64,000 nucleotides of DNA from Hyaloraphidium curvatum (GCA_025558095.1 JAIVFI010000021.1:186001-250000); one strand, 5' to 3'. Shown: positions 10,205 to 21,950, counted from the first letter of the stretch. Numbers and translations: made by a program. The notes: generated by a model from the letters alone, not told the origin.

Positions 10205-11896
10205 CAACTGGTTTTTGAGTCAGAGAGGGGAAGGGGAAGGGCAGGCGATTGTTCCCGACCTTGCTCCCTGTCCAGCCAGGCCAGCCCCAGCCGGTTCTTC
10301 CCACCGGATCGCCGGGGATCGGACGCAACCGGCTGCATCCGCGGAGACCGGCCGGTTCGGATTCAGCCGCGATGGATCGTCCGGGAATTTGCTGGGCGGA
10401 GGAAGCGCGCGAGACGCCTCGTTACTCGGGAGTTTGGGTCTCTTCGCTCTTTCATCATCCGACGGATCGCAATCCATTCTTCGATAATCTATGGATTTGG
10501 TTCAACCGCCCTTTGTGCCTTTGCATCTGATATGTTCCCCGGTCACGGTGCTCTGCAGATCGGGCCGCGCCAACCTCCGTGGCAGGGAGGCGAGCGGATC
10601 GGCCACGCTGCCTCTCCCCTTTTTGGGTTACGCCAATCGCAATCTCTTCATGCCGGCCGCCGGTCGACAACCCCTGTAGCCGCAGCTCGGGCACCTCTCC
10701 GGCGCGGGCATTCATTTCCACCCTCCATCGCGCTGGGCCAGGGGGCCGTTGCCCAGCAGAGGATCGCTCCTCCTTGTTGTCCTCATCCGCATCGCCGCAT
10801 TCAAGGCACCGCCCTCCCCGCGCGAGACGCCAGACCGGATTTCCGCCGGTTCGGGACCCGGACAATCGCCGGCAAACATCTCCGCGCCTCGGCGGCCCGG
10901 CGGGGCCACGAGTCGCGTCGGGTTGGACGCGCTGCCCCCTGGGATCATTCGATCGTCATCCCTTGATCGGTTCCCGTCGGCCACCGAGCGGCCACCTGCG
11001 GCCACTTCCGGGGCGGCGGCGGCGGGCGAGGATTGTGTAAAGCGCCCGAGGGTCTCGAAGGAAACTCGGATCGCGTTGCCCGGCCCGCGCCCGGGCGGGA
11101 ACTTCGGCTGTGGCGGACTTCGGGCGCCACACCGGCGGCCCCGACGGCGGCGATAACGGCCCGTCCGAACCTCCAAGATGGCCGGGAGGTCCGTCGGCCT
11201 CCGGATGGGGATCCGCAGCAGAGTTGCTTGGTGTTCCGTTCCTCCGGGTTCGCCAACCATGCCGCCCGCCCTGATCGCGGCCGCCCTGGCCTCCCTGCAA
11301 GAAGACCAACGTGTAAAAGACACAAACCAGTCTCTTGAGCAGGGACGTTTATATCCAGACCAGGTCTTTGGGGCACGTCACAGTGGATTGATGACGGATG
11401 GACGGCATTCTGGGACAGCGGATGCGCAAATAGGCGATCACGTGGGCGCAACAGGGTCGCCGATGCAAGACATGTACACCACTAAAGCTCTCCGGGGCGG
11501 CAACATCGCTACGCCTCCGAGTCGTGCGCTTTGCCCCCCGAGCTCCTCAGGTCGGCGGCCGAAAATCCACCGAATCGCCCAAGTCGCCGAAGTCGCCCAC
11601 CGACTCGCCAAAGTCGTTCCCAGGGCTGTGGCATGCGATAAGTCAAGCCCCAAATACGAAATCTCGTGAAGGAGTACTGTCTGCGACGTCTGGTGGAGGC
11701 TGCTGAGAAAGTCATCAACGACTTGCGTTGCAAATCAATCAGCGGCCCCGTCCGGCTGCAGCTGTTCCCGATGGAATGACTGCAATCAACGTGCCGATGG
11801 CCTGGCCGCTGCCGTCAAAGGGAGATCCGGATCCCGTTGCCGAGCTCGGCATCAAGCTCCATGAGGACCTTCGGCCACTGCGAAAGTGTCGTCAGT
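10205..11896. other. 1.7-kb stretch without a supported gene
   Basis: Several overlapping open frames exist on both strands, but none shows a domain, consistent codon use or sensible splicing. A run of short imperfect repeats of the type cgaagtcgcc is present around 11570-11625. It contains the upstream region of the Zn2Cys6 gene and the 3' flank of the oxygenase gene. Confidence 0.45.
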
Positions 11897-13158
11897 TCAG
11901 GAACTGATCAGGTCGCGCAAAACACCCACATATTTCTCGAAGGTCGCCGAGTGGTTGATCCGCCTCTGGATGAGGATGCGCCGCGCGGTGTCCTTGGTGT
12001 TCCACGCCTTGAGGTTCTCCGCCGACGCCGCGATCGCCGCCTTGGCCTCGGGGCTGAGCTCCTTGGCCCTGAGCTCCGGCAGCGGGTGCATCGGTCGGTC
12101 GGGATCCGGAGAAAGGAAGCACGGGATGCTGATCCGCCGTTTAGGCGCCTTGTTTGCGTTGACCCGGTGCATCGTTGCCAGCAGGTAGCCGGAGGTGACG
12201 TTCATCAGCGGCATGCCGACGTTGACGATCACATGGCCCGGCAAGGGCGGCGCGGCGATCCATTTCCCAGAGTGGTTCAGCACCTCGAGCCCGTCCGAGT
12301 CATTGATCAGCACGGTGAGGAAGGCCGTGGCATCCCTGTGTGCGTTGAGAGACAGCGGGGAGCCGTCGTCGGCGGCGCGGGGAAGGAGCGCCTTCCTCTC
12401 CTCGCTGGCCTCTTCGAGCGGGGTGTAGTGCAGGATGCGAACGCTGGCGAACCCGCGCCGCTCGCCAGCGGGGCCCCAGAACCAGGGATCGAAGGCGGTT
12501 TCGGGCAGTCCCAGCATCTCGGCCGTCAGGTGCTGCAGAGTCTTGTTGAGCCGATCGCACGATGCCAGGTGGGCTTCGAAGGCTTCTTTGAAATCTGGAA
12601 GGTCCGGCCACACATTCGGGCCATAAAGCACACGACGATGGAGTGGAATCCGCTCGTCGTGTGGCGGCTGCTCGGGATGGTCATAGCTGTAGTGGAACTC
12701 CTGCAGCAGCTCGGTCTTCTTTGGCGGCTGCAGGACACGATTTTTCAGAACACGGACGCTGCCAAGCAGTCGAACCCACCTGGTAGCCGAAGAAGTTCCG
12801 GTTCTCCTCGAACTTGAGCAGCCTCTCGTAGGGCAAGTCGTAAACTGGTGGCCGAGCTCAAACAGCCTCTGCTGCGTAGCGTCGTCGACTGCGCGAAACC
12901 GGTCAATGGCGTCCGTGGGAGACGACAAGACCACCGACATCCTTCCGCGTTCTTGACGTAACAAAACCCCACGTCTGCCAAAGCGTGCCTGAGGTCCGCT
13001 ATAAGGCCCTTCCGATCGGTCTTCAACTTCGCCAGGTCGACGATGGGGATGGTCGTGAAGTCCTGAACAGGAGCAACTTCAGGGGCGGCTCCCGACCAAA
13101 AGCACGCGGTGGCCACCACCTTCCGACCCGCCCCGTCGCCAGTGCTCGACGATGCCAT
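11897..13158 (-). CDS. 2-oxoglutarate/Fe(II) oxygenase, isopenicillin N synthase-like (one-base frame break)
   Basis: Three exons (13158-12939, 12888-12780, 12727-11897) give about 386 residues. The N-terminal part has the DIOX_N pattern (IPIVDLAKL, ALADVGFCYVKNA, then DDATQQRLFELG after the splice). The catalytic domain shows H-x-D (AHRDATAFLTVL), the distal His (ATMHRV) and the 2OG-binding Arg (RRIS), so the active site is intact. Substrate unknown; the family includes many secondary-metabolism enzymes. Exon 2 changes frame by one base at a TTT run (12842-12844): FELGHQF is in one frame and LPYERLLKF in the next, with no room for an intron. Summed exon length is 3n+2, so one base appears missing. 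Intron 1 uses a GTCGGT donor. Confidence 0.8.
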
Positions 13159-13283
13159 GACAGCTTGAGGCTGCTTTGTCCTTCGGGAGTATTCACCTCC
13201 GTTCGGAGGTCCGGAGTTGTCGGCGGAAGCAGCGCAGCGTTTCTGAGAATCGCGCGCAATCAATCGCGCCGTTCAGGCCCGCG

Positions 13284-15234
13284 ATGGAGGCCTTCGGCAG
13301 CCTCTCGCCGACTAATAGACCAGTTCTTCTCGATTCAGAGACGCTCCTTGCCACGCAGTCAAACGTTGGGCTCTACCAGGGGTGGGAAGCGGTCGTGGAG
13401 CCTCGGTATCGACTTTCCCGCCTCACTCCCTGGCGACAAACAGGAAGCAGCGAGACGTGGAGCACGATACAGGCATCGCGTATTGCACCTCACACCGCAT
13501 CATCTGGATCGATGAGCAGCGGCCAAAGGACAACTCGCTGCAGCTGCCGCTGGATCGCGTGTCGGCCATCGAGCCCATCGTCGGTATTCCGGACGCGTTT
13601 GCTGGTCCCGGACGCGTCTGACTTTGGTTTCCGGTTGTCTTGGGCGCGCAGCAAGGGCTCTTCAAGTCCTCGCCCAAACTCCGCCTCATGGTGCAGGCCC
13701 GCTCAGCCGTTCTGGCGCCACAGCAGTCGCGCCTTGCCTCTCCCACCTCCCCCACCTTGCCAATCGTCAAGCCAGCCGTCCCCTCCTGGAAATGTTCCAT
13801 CTGCTCCCACCTCAATCCCCCCACTGCCGCCAGCAAGTGCGAGCTGTGCGGGGTGCCGCGGAGCGCGTCTGCGTCCGCGGAACTGTTCCTCGCGTGCCCG
13901 GCCTGCACGTTCCTGAATCGCGTTGTTGCGGGCACCGCACGTGCCTGCGAAGTGTGCGGGACGCAGCTTCCCGTCGTGCCGAACGCGCCAGGACGACCCG
14001 AGCCCGGGCCCCCGGCTACTCCGGCGGAAGTGTCATGCCCGGCCTGCACTTTCGTGAATCCTGCCTCGGCGGACAAGTGCGACATGTGCGGGACGAAGCT
14101 GGCCAAAGCGACGGCTGCCCCGCCGCCGCAGTTGGTCTCTGAAGGGGATAATTCGCCGCGCCGGTCGTGGTCGAGCAGCTCGCTGCCGGCAGCAGCACCT
14201 GACGGTCCTTCCGGTGCGACCGAAACCGTGGAGATCAAGCTTTCCTTCCGCGGGGGCGGTCAGGCGGCATTTTTGGACAAGCTACGGCAGGCCATGTCAG
14301 GCCGAGCCTGGGAGAAGAAGCTGCCGCCGACCCCGCCGGCACCGGGGTCGAGCAAATCCGCTCCCCTGCCCCAGAAACCCGAGCCGCCTTCCGCGGGCAT
14401 TTCCGGCATCATCCGGACAATGGACAGGCAGCAGTTTGAAACCACGGCGACGATGGACCGCGCCTTCCGAGATCTTGACGCTCTCATGAGGGAGGCCGGG
14501 GAGATGGTCAAGCTGGCGGAGCAGATTTCGTCCAAGCTGTCGCGCGACGAGGCGAATTCGGACAGCAAGGAAGCTATCGCCTTCCGTTCGTACCTCGCCG
14601 AGCTCGGCATCTCGAATCCCGTCACCAGGTGAGGCCGGGCCGCCCCAAATGGTTTACCTATCTTGATCGCCTTGGATTTGCAGGGAATCGGCGGGCGACA
14701 TCTTCCACCAGGAACTGGCCAAGCAGCTCGCCGATTTCCTCGTTCCCGTGCTCACTTCCCCGACGTCCCCGGGGATGATGTCCCTGGTGGACGCCTACAC
14801 GCTCTTCAACCGCGCCCGGGGCGTCGCCCTCATCTCCCCCGACGACATGCGACGCTCGGCGTCTCTCTTCGAGAAGCTTGGGCTGCCGCTGCGGCTGCGT
14901 ACCTTCCCGAAATCGGGGCTGGTGGTGGTGGAGAGCGAGGATGTGAGCGAGGAGAGGATCAGCGAGAGGGTCTGGAGCCTGGCGAGCTCCAAGGCGAAAG
15001 GCCTCACGGCTTTCGGCGTGGCGGGGACGCTGGGCACCAGTGTTGCCCTGGCGGGCGAGTGGCTTCTGGTGCGTGCCGTCTGGAACGATTTTGGTGTGTG
15101 GCTGACAGTCGCGGCAACGGCAGATGACCGAGGCGCGCGGTCTGATCTGCAGGGACGAGACGGTGGAGGGCTTGCGGTTCCACGACAATCTAATCAAATT
15201 CTTCGAGATGCCGCAAGACTACCGGGTGGCGTGA
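13284..15234 (+). CDS. VPS36: VPS36, ESCRT-II subunit
   Basis: Five exons (13284-13381, 13444-13583, 13656-14628, 14684-15068, 15124-15234) encode about 568 residues. The start matches a GLUE domain (NVGLYQG joined to a strand set with SHRIIWID). It is interrupted, as in yeast Vps36, by NZF/RanBP2-type zinc fingers. Here there are three: WKCSIC...[13 protein letters not shown]...CEVCG and VSCPACTF...CDMCG. The rest is the EAP30 winged-helix region, ending [25 protein letters not shown] binds ubiquitinated cargo and PI3P on endosomes and recruits ESCRT-III. The second intron can be read as 13584-13655 (donor GTATTC) or 13580-13651 (donor GTCGGT); both keep the frame and change only one or two residues. 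It is divergent from the oxygenase gene, with 125 bp between starts. Confidence 0.93.
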
Positions 15235-15275
15235 AGCCCGGCTATGTACAGCAATACCAGAGATACCCCCGAACC

Positions 15276-16506
15276 TCAGTGCCCGTTGGCCTGGCCGGTC
15301 TTGGACAGTTTCTCCTTGAGGAGGCCGCGGAGCTTCTCGGCATCCTGTTCCGAAAACGTGAGATCGAGCGCACGACCGGCAAACAGCGCGGCGACAGACC
15401 TTGTGGAAGTTCCGGATGCCCTCGCTCAGCTTCTCCGTGGCCATCGCGTCCTCGTTCATGTCCCAGCGGAACTTGCGTTCGTCGTCGATGTACGAGACCT
15501 TTTCGATGTCGAGCCCCTTGGCCTTGTCGGCGCTCAGCTTGGGCTCGAGCTCCTTGGCGTCGGCCGCGAGCTCGCCCAGGAGCGCGGGCGAGATGGTGAG
15601 GAAGTCGCACCCGGCGAGCTCTGTGATCTCGCCCGTGTTGCGGAACGAGGCGCCCATGACGATGGTCTTGTAGCCGTGCTTCTTGTAGTAGTTATAGATC
15701 TTCTGCACGGAGAGGACGCCGGGGTCGGCGTCGGCGGCGTAGTTCTGGCCCGTGGACTTCTTGTACCAGTCGAGGATGCGGCCGACGAACGGCGAGATCA
15801 GGGTGACCTGGGCCTCGGCGCAGGCAACGGCCTGGCAATCCGGTGCGTCAGCACAAGCCAATACACTTCAGAGACATGTTTGAAGTCACCTGAGGGAAAC
15901 CGAAGAGGAGGGTGAGGTTGCAGTGGATCCCGTGGTCCCGCTCCAGCTCCTTGGCGGCCTGGATGCCCTCCCAGGTGGAGGCGAGCTTGATGAGCACGCG
16001 CTCCTTGTCGATTCCGACCTCCTTGTACAGCGCGATGATGGACTGGGCCTTGGCAATCGACCCTTCCTTGTCGAAGGACAGCCTGTCCGAGATCGTGAGC
16101 TGGACTCGGGGACAAGCTCCATGGCGGCACCCACGCGGCGTCGACCTCGGTGGACACCCGGCCGGGGATGACCTTGAGGATCTCGGTGCCAAAGTTGACG
16201 CAGACCTTGTCGAAGGCCAGGGCGACCTGCTCCTTGATGCTGCCCCCCTTCTTGGCCGCGTACTCCACCGCGGCGTCGATCAGGTGGGCATACTGCCGGC
16301 GATGGGCGGCAAGCGAGGCGCTCGTGAGGAATGCAGCCGCGCAAGAGGGGGCCGGGAGCCACCTTGGCGTTCTGCGAAGCCTGCAGGATGAGCGACGGGT
16401 TGGTGGTCGCGTCCTGCGGCTTGTACTGCGCGATGGCCTCGAAATCGCCGGTGTCGGCCACCACGGTGGTGTACTTCTTCAGCGACTCGAGCGCCGAGAC
16501 GGTCAT
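15276..16506 (-). CDS. TAL1: transaldolase
   Basis: Five exons (16506-16363, 16292-16135, 16082-15890, 15831-15400, 15344-15276) give 331 residues, close to the 335 of yeast Tal1. Hallmarks are [11 protein letters not shown] near the N-terminus, the Schiff-base Lys in [37 protein letters not shown] and VMGASFRN. It transfers the dihydroxyacetone unit from sedoheptulose-7-phosphate to glyceraldehyde-3-phosphate in the non-oxidative pentose phosphate pathway, in the cytosol. It converges on VPS36 with only 41 bp between the stop codons, so the 3' untranslated regions very likely overlap. Confidence 0.96.
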
Positions 16507-16672
16507 CGCGGTGTCTGGGTGGCAACTGGTGTTTCGGAAGTAACGGAGCCGTCGGCTGAACGGCGGAAGCACTCGTCGCGCACTCGCGCGCGCGGGCCGT
16601 GTGCCCATCACGATCGGCGGTGCGCAAAACCGGCCAGCCGCGCGGCTCCCGCGGCGGGCGAAAGCGCCTGCG
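16507..16672. promoter_or_regulatory. TAL1 upstream region, possibly bidirectional
   Basis: This is the upstream region of the transaldolase gene. It is shared with a weakly supported plus-strand frame that starts at 16673. No site recognised. Confidence 0.4.
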
Positions 16673-17170
16673 ATGGCGATGGCTGCGTCGCGGGCGCCGC
16701 CGGGCGCGCTCTCCGCGGCGGCGTGGGCCGTTCGGACGAGTCCCCCGCGTCCCCCGAACGCCCCCCAGCGCCGCACCGCCTTCGTGGTGCCGATGGCCGA
16801 CCTGCCGCTTTACTCGCCCAACTCGCACCGGCCCCGGAACACCGCCGGCCCGCGCGCGCAGGTGCCGCGGCCCGCGCCGGCGCAGAAGGCCCAGGCGCAG
16901 CCGCGCCTCCTGGAGAGCATCCCCGCCTTCGTGGCGCGAACGGAGAAACGCAATGCGGCCGCCGAGGAGCACGCCAGGATTCCCCTCTTGTTCCACTGCT
17001 CGACGCTGCTTTTCCTCCTGCTCGGCGTGGCACGCCGCGAAGCGAGCTCCCGAACCGCCGTGCCAGTGGAGGTGGTAACTGCTACAGCGGTTGCGGCCGT
17101 CGCTCCTGTCATTCCGGCGGTTCCTTGTGCGGCAGAGCGTGCTGATTGCCCAGCAGAACCGGGAAACTAG
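16673..17170 (+). CDS. hypothetical protein, weak support
   Basis: An open frame of 165 codons from the first in-frame ATG, directly upstream of and divergent from TAL1. It is rich in Ala, Pro and Arg, has a 14-residue hydrophobic patch ([14 protein letters not shown]) after a charged segment with [14 protein letters not shown], and shows no known domain. The composition is what GC-rich non-coding DNA also yields. It could be a small membrane protein, part of an unrecognised spliced gene, or spurious. Confidence 0.3.
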   Translation: MAMAASRAPPGALSAAAWAVRTSPPRPPNAPQRRTAFVVPMADLPLYSPNSHRPRNTAGPRAQVPRPAPAQKAQAQPRLLESIPAFVARTEKRNAAAEEHARIPLLFHCSTLLFLLLGVARREASSRTAVPVEVVTATAVAAVAPVIPAVPCAAERADCPAEPGN

Positions 17171-17828
17171 TGTGCCGCGCTTCGGAAACGAACGGGAAAC
17201 CGTGGACACTTCTTGGACTCGAACCCTTGAATCCCAATACCTCCATACTCTCCACTGTCAATCTCTCCTTGCCTTGGAAGCTCTCTCGAATCTACGCATC
17301 ACTGTAATCTTCATCTGACTTGACTGGAATTGGCTTCGGGGCCCGTGCGGCGCGCACGCGGACTGAACTTGGGATGGCGACCCGTGGCGACGGACTTGGA
17401 TTGACACTGCGTTAGGGAGCGAGCTTGGCGTAGTCGTTGATGAAGATCGCTCACAGCCGCTCGGAAGGAACATGTAGGCGGTGAAGATTATTCAAAAGGC
17501 CCCTTTCGTATCATCGGATGGTAGCTCATCCACATGCGCTGCTTTTTTGCGTGCGATAGGGCCCGAGCTGGATGGTTTTTTCGTGTTCTTGTTGTGATTG
17601 GGATTCCTGGGGACACCGACATTGCGGACCTCAAATGACATTGCTCAATCCGCTGTCAAGTTCTTCTCAAACCATGTGGAGGGTGCCGCTGTGGAATTTG
17701 CCCAAGAACATGTATAAAGTTGGGCTGCTTGTGGGTTAGCTCGCGTTCTTTCCCGTTTTCCCTGACGCTGAGTTGGCGCAGTGAGACGCCTAGCCGAGCG
17801 AGACTCCCCCTCCAGCGGCGCGATCCCG
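17171..17828. other. intergenic, lower GC
   Basis: About 660 bp without a supported gene and less GC-rich than its surroundings. It is the upstream region of the trefoil-like gene. A tRNA-like T-loop string near 17215-17230 was considered and rejected. Confidence 0.45.
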
Positions 17829-19069
17829 ATGTTCAAGCTGCCTTGGATGCCCGGCTTCAAGGAAGGCTTCGAGCAGTTCAGTTCGTGCCGCTCGGGCACG
17901 ACGTTCCACAGCGCTGATATTTCGACCAGGGACCGCCGCCAGGGAAGCCGGGCGGCGAGGACAACGACTTCCGGATCAAGTTCGGCGAGTCGCTCTACCT
18001 CAGCTGCTCGACCACAATCGGGGTCTTTAGCCGCAAGGCCGCCCCCTGCGTGTTTGCCGACAAGGCGCAGGGACCATGTTCATGAGTGCGCCCGAGCCCA
18101 GCGGGAAGCAGTCATTCCGCGCCGGCAAATACTGCCTCGCGGTCGACCGCAAGTCCAACGTCGTACTCACGCCGTGCTTCGTCGACCAGCCCAACGGTGT
18201 GTGGATCTACGACGGCGTCACAGGCCAGCTCTCCTCCAAGGGCTCGGGCGTGGCACGGGCGTCCGATCCCCGCACCGAGATCACGAGGGCCGACGTTGAG
18301 TATGCGTCGCTCGCCAGCGACGGCAAGTGCATCACGGTCACCAAGAGCAAGAAGGTCAGGGTGATGCGCTCCAACGTCGATTCAATCGCGAGCATGAAAG
18401 TGCAGCGATTCACCATGCGGATCAATGTCGAGTCCATCAACCTCGGCGACCTCGTCACATTCCATGCTACGGGCCTCTACGAGCACTCGTACATCGCCGC
18501 GGATCCTGCGGACGGCAGCGTCGCCCTCAAACCCGGCGACCTGGACGTGCAGCAAGCTGACAACCTCGCCGCCTTCAAGGTCGTCGAGCAGCTGTGCGGG
18601 GCCAACTACCACTCCACCCTCGAGAGCGTGGCAAAGCCGGGCTTCTACCTCTCGAGCGTGCCCGGAAAGCAGCCCGGGCTCGTGCTCACGGACAAGCCGG
18701 CGAACAAGAACCACGCGTGCTGGCTGCCGACGCCGGGCCCGGCGAGGCCCAAGTACGCATCGGGCTGCCCGGGCATCATCTTCGGGCTGCGGTCGCGCGG
18801 GGTGGAGGGCACCTTCCTGCGGGCGACGGAAAAGGGGCAACCTGATGCTCTCAGGCGCACCGAACGAGTTCATGCTCTCGTGCTGGCGGCCGGTCCCGCC
18901 GCTGGGGGCGCCGTCGGCGGCGAACCCGTTCCCCGATGCCGGGGGCGAGCCGGAGGACAGCCCCGTCGGCGGGATGCAGGAGGAGGACATTGCGTCGGCT
19001 GGCATGGAGGACGAAGAGGAGTCCGGGGAGTTTGGCTCGCGGTGCCTCGATCCGCGCCGGAAGCTTTAG
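17829..19069 (+). pseudogene. beta-trefoil/AbfB-like protein with broken frames
   Basis: Protein-like sequence runs over all three frames: MFKLPWMPGFKEGFEQF, then a frame with DNDFRIKFGESLYLSCS, then the long frame with GKYCLAVDRKSNVV and TLESVAKPGFYLSS, and finally a frame with NLMLSGAPNEFMLSCW. Repeated units of this kind resemble a beta-trefoil or AbfB-type fold, an inference without a database match. The first change can be a 62-nt intron (17881-17942, donor GTTCGT) or one missing T near 17920. The second (about 18071, GGG run) and third (about 18831-18837, AAAAGGGG) have no intron solution and each needs one base. The acidic C-terminus ends at a stop at 19067-19069. It may be a young pseudogene or a functional gene with sequence errors. 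Confidence 0.6.
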
Positions 19070-19555
19070 GACTTTAGGACGAGTTTGTGCAAACATTTGG
19101 TTTTGGCATAGGATTGGTCATCTCGTTTGATTGAAACATGGACGCTTGCGGTGGCTCGGCCGGCGTTTTGGCGCTCGCGGTGAGCGGCGGACGCTGCGGA
19201 GCCACGACGACTCGGCGGCGGCGCTCGGCGGTCGACTACCCCCGTCGCGTGCGCATCAGACGCGTCGGTGGCGAAGAAGGGGATTTCCGCAGCCCAAGGC
19301 CCTTGAAATGACGTGGTGCCGCAGCAAGCTTTTGGGAACGGATTGGGGTGTTTTGCGTGTGGAGGCTGAGGAGGGTCCCGGTCTGCCGCACCGCACCGCC
19401 GCCGCTTGACAGCAAGTGGCCGTAACCGTCTCTGAAACGGCAAACAGCCGGATCTGAAACTCCGCAGCGGGCTCCGCTGCCCGAAGCCGAACCTCGCTCC
19501 GCCGGAGACCAGCTTCGGCACAGCCCATGGGGACGGGCGTCAGCGCCATCCCCCG
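19070..19555. other. intergenic
   Basis: About 490 bp between two plus-strand genes. Only antisense open frames are seen, with no domain or splice support. It probably holds the upstream region of the GH26-like gene. Confidence 0.45.
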
Positions 19556-21741
19556 ATGACTCCGCGACCGCCGGGCCGCAGCGACGCCCGGGGACTGCCC
19601 ATCGCGGCCTCCGCCGGCGTCGGCGCACTCTCACGCGCGAGACCTGGCGCGATGCGGGGCTGCCGGGCCTCCGAGGGCCGCCAGACCGGCGCACCGCTCC
19701 CGCGCGGCCGCCATGGACTCCCGGCACCCCCGCCGGCGCCGCGTCGCTCGCGCGTCGCCGCATCCGCCGCCGCTCTTTCTCTGCTCTTAGGACTCGCGAT
19801 CGCGGTGCTTGCTCGTGCCGTCGGTGCCCAGGTGGCCCCAGGGCGCCCGGCCGGTCTCATCGCCTCCAAGCTGGCCGTCGAACGCAGCTCCAACATGTCG
19901 GCCATCGCCCAAACCCTGCACGGCAACGTGCCTCTTCTGATCCCTCTCGAGCCGGATCCGGCCGCCACCGCCACCCGCCGCGCGGCCGTCGCGCCGAACG
20001 CCATTGCCTCGAAGTTGCCGCAACGCACGACCACCAGGCGCGGCGGCGTGGTACGGATCGCCAACGGGCGCCGGTGCTCGGTCAACAGCCAGTGCTTTTC
20101 CCGGTGCTGCACGAGGCAAAGGTCGACCGACGGCCTGCTGCGGTGCCAGCCGGTGGCCGCGTGCGCCGTCAAGAAGACCACCACCAGGAAGGCCGTGCGC
20201 AAGACGACCAAGCGCGTTCGGATCACGACCAAGCGCGTCCGAATCACGACCCAGCGCCCAGCAGCAGCCGTAAAACCGGAGTGGGAACAGTGCGAAGCGT
20301 CGACCGAATGCGCCTCGGGTTGTTGCTCGGTGCAATGGTCCAACGACGGGGTGTTTAAGTGCCACCCCGTGGGCTCGACGGGCTGCGTCGCCCGGGTGAC
20401 GCGGCCGACGACCACCAAGCAAACGGGATCTGCCCCCACGAGCGACCTCCTGGACCTATGGATCCCGTGCTACGCTGCCTCCGACTGCCAGTCGAACTGC
20501 TGTTCCGTCGTGTACTCGAGCGACGGCATCTGGAAGTGCCACCACTCCGCCGTCTGCGCCATCCCGACCACCAACACCCCACCCGCCGTGCCCACGCGGA
20601 CGGCCAAGAGCGTGGGCGGGACCGCCGAGTTCGGCGTCCACGTTTCGTGGGGCAACGAGCCGGGCGTGGTGCAGGAAGCCGACGGCAGCCTCGCTGCGAT
20701 CGCCGCCAGGATCGGCCGCACCCCCTCCTTCGTCGGCGATTTCTTCTCCTTCGGGACGAGCGACGTGCCCAACGGCCTCGGAACGCAGTGGATCGTCGAC
20801 CACGCCACTCTCACCCGGCCGGTGCCCAACGGGTTCCTCATCACGCTGATGCCGTGGGACGGCCTCGCGTCCATCACCGACGCCCACCTTGCCGAGCTGC
20901 AGCGGGCCATCCGACTGGTTTTCGCGGCGGGAGTGAGGATCGTGCAGGTCAGATTCGCGCCTGGTACGTCAGCTGAACACTTTCACCTTGGCGAGGAGAT
21001 TGATTGCCTTCTTCTCAGAGATGAACGGGAACTGGTACCCGGCCTGGAGCATGCAGCCTGAACGCTACCGAGGTATGCTTGGCAGGCCGCTGATCGTCGA
21101 GAAGATTCTGACTTCGGTGCTTTAGCTACCTTCATCCGGGTGGCGAAGGCCGTTCAGGCCGCAGGAGCTCTGTCGGTTTGGGCACCAAATGTCCTCGGTA
21201 TGTCCTGTGCCTGATACGGCCGATTCATTCAATTGACTCCATTTTGGCAGACTGCTGGCGGTCGAGCGACGACCCGTACGGTCCCTACTTCCCGGCCGAA
21301 GATCCGTCCTCGGTGGACATCGTCGGCCTCTCCTTCTACCACATCGACAACACCTACAACGGCACCAACGACGTGCCGCCCCCCGACAAGCTCGTGCGCA
21401 CCCTCACGGGCTGGAACCTCCGCACGCGGATCCACTGGCCCAACTGCGACTACGTCGGGCGGTTCGCGGACCGGTACAGCAAGCCGTTCCACCTCACCGA
21501 GACCGGCGCGATCTACCGGCCCGGGCGCGGCGGGGCGTCGGAGCTGGACATCAAGCGCGCGTGGTGGAGGCAGCTGTACAACGGCACGGCGATCGACCTC
21601 CTCGGCATGGGGTTCGTGGGGTGGTTCGAGTTCTTCAAGTTCGAGTACGGCGAATGGCGGGATTTCCGCTTCACGTCGCCGGGAATGCTGAGGAGCTTCA
21701 TCGCTGACCTGCCTTTCGATCGCTTCCTGTTTACTGCTTGA
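19556..21741 (+). CDS. membrane-anchored GH26-like glycoside hydrolase with cysteine-rich modules
   Basis: Four exons (19556-20963, 21019-21072, 21126-21197, 21251-21741) encode 674 residues. A hydrophobic signal-anchor (about residues 70-90, SAAALSLLLGLAIAVLARAV) follows a basic N-terminus. Three related modules of about 35 residues come next, each with a C-x4/5-C-x3-CC pattern and the core S-x-DG-x3-C, joined by Thr/Lys/Pro-rich linkers. The catalytic part has FGVHVSWGNEPG, RFAPEMNGNWYP (formed by splicing; Glu is the likely acid/base), SVWAPNVL, SFYHIDNTYNG and HLTETGA (Glu is the likely nucleophile), the pattern of GH26 beta-mannanases and their relatives. Polysaccharide substrate unknown. 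The short exons of 54 and 72 nt carry the EMNG region. The modules may bind carbohydrate or wall, which is inference. Confidence 0.85.
20204..20256. repeat. 21-bp coding tandem repeat
   Basis: Two and a half units of acgaccaagcgcgttcggat(c) at 20204-20224, 20225-20245 and 20246-20256. They encode the TTKRVRI linker repeats between cysteine-rich modules 1 and 2 of the GH26-like protein. Confidence 0.8.
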
Positions 21742-21950
21742 GGCGAAGGACACATCATTGAGCGAGGAGTGGGACACAACATCCATACCACGGCATCATC
21801 TTGTTCGATAGACACATATGCATGTATTGGCTATATCCTAGTTGATCATCTTTGTCCTTCGAGTTCCAGTTGTGCTTTCGACCTGACGGGGTGTCGGCCG
21901 CTGGTGTGCGTGGCGCGAAGCAAAGAACCAAGCGCGTCGGAACGCTTCCG

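Noticed and set aside
9665-10966. 433-codon plus-strand frame over the Zn2Cys6 gene
   Set aside because: Antisense to the zinc-cluster gene and without domain or splice support.
17205-17290. tRNA-like T-loop string (ggttcgagtcc on the minus strand near 17220)
   Set aside because: The flanking bases do not form a T stem, and no acceptor, D or anticodon arms can be drawn.
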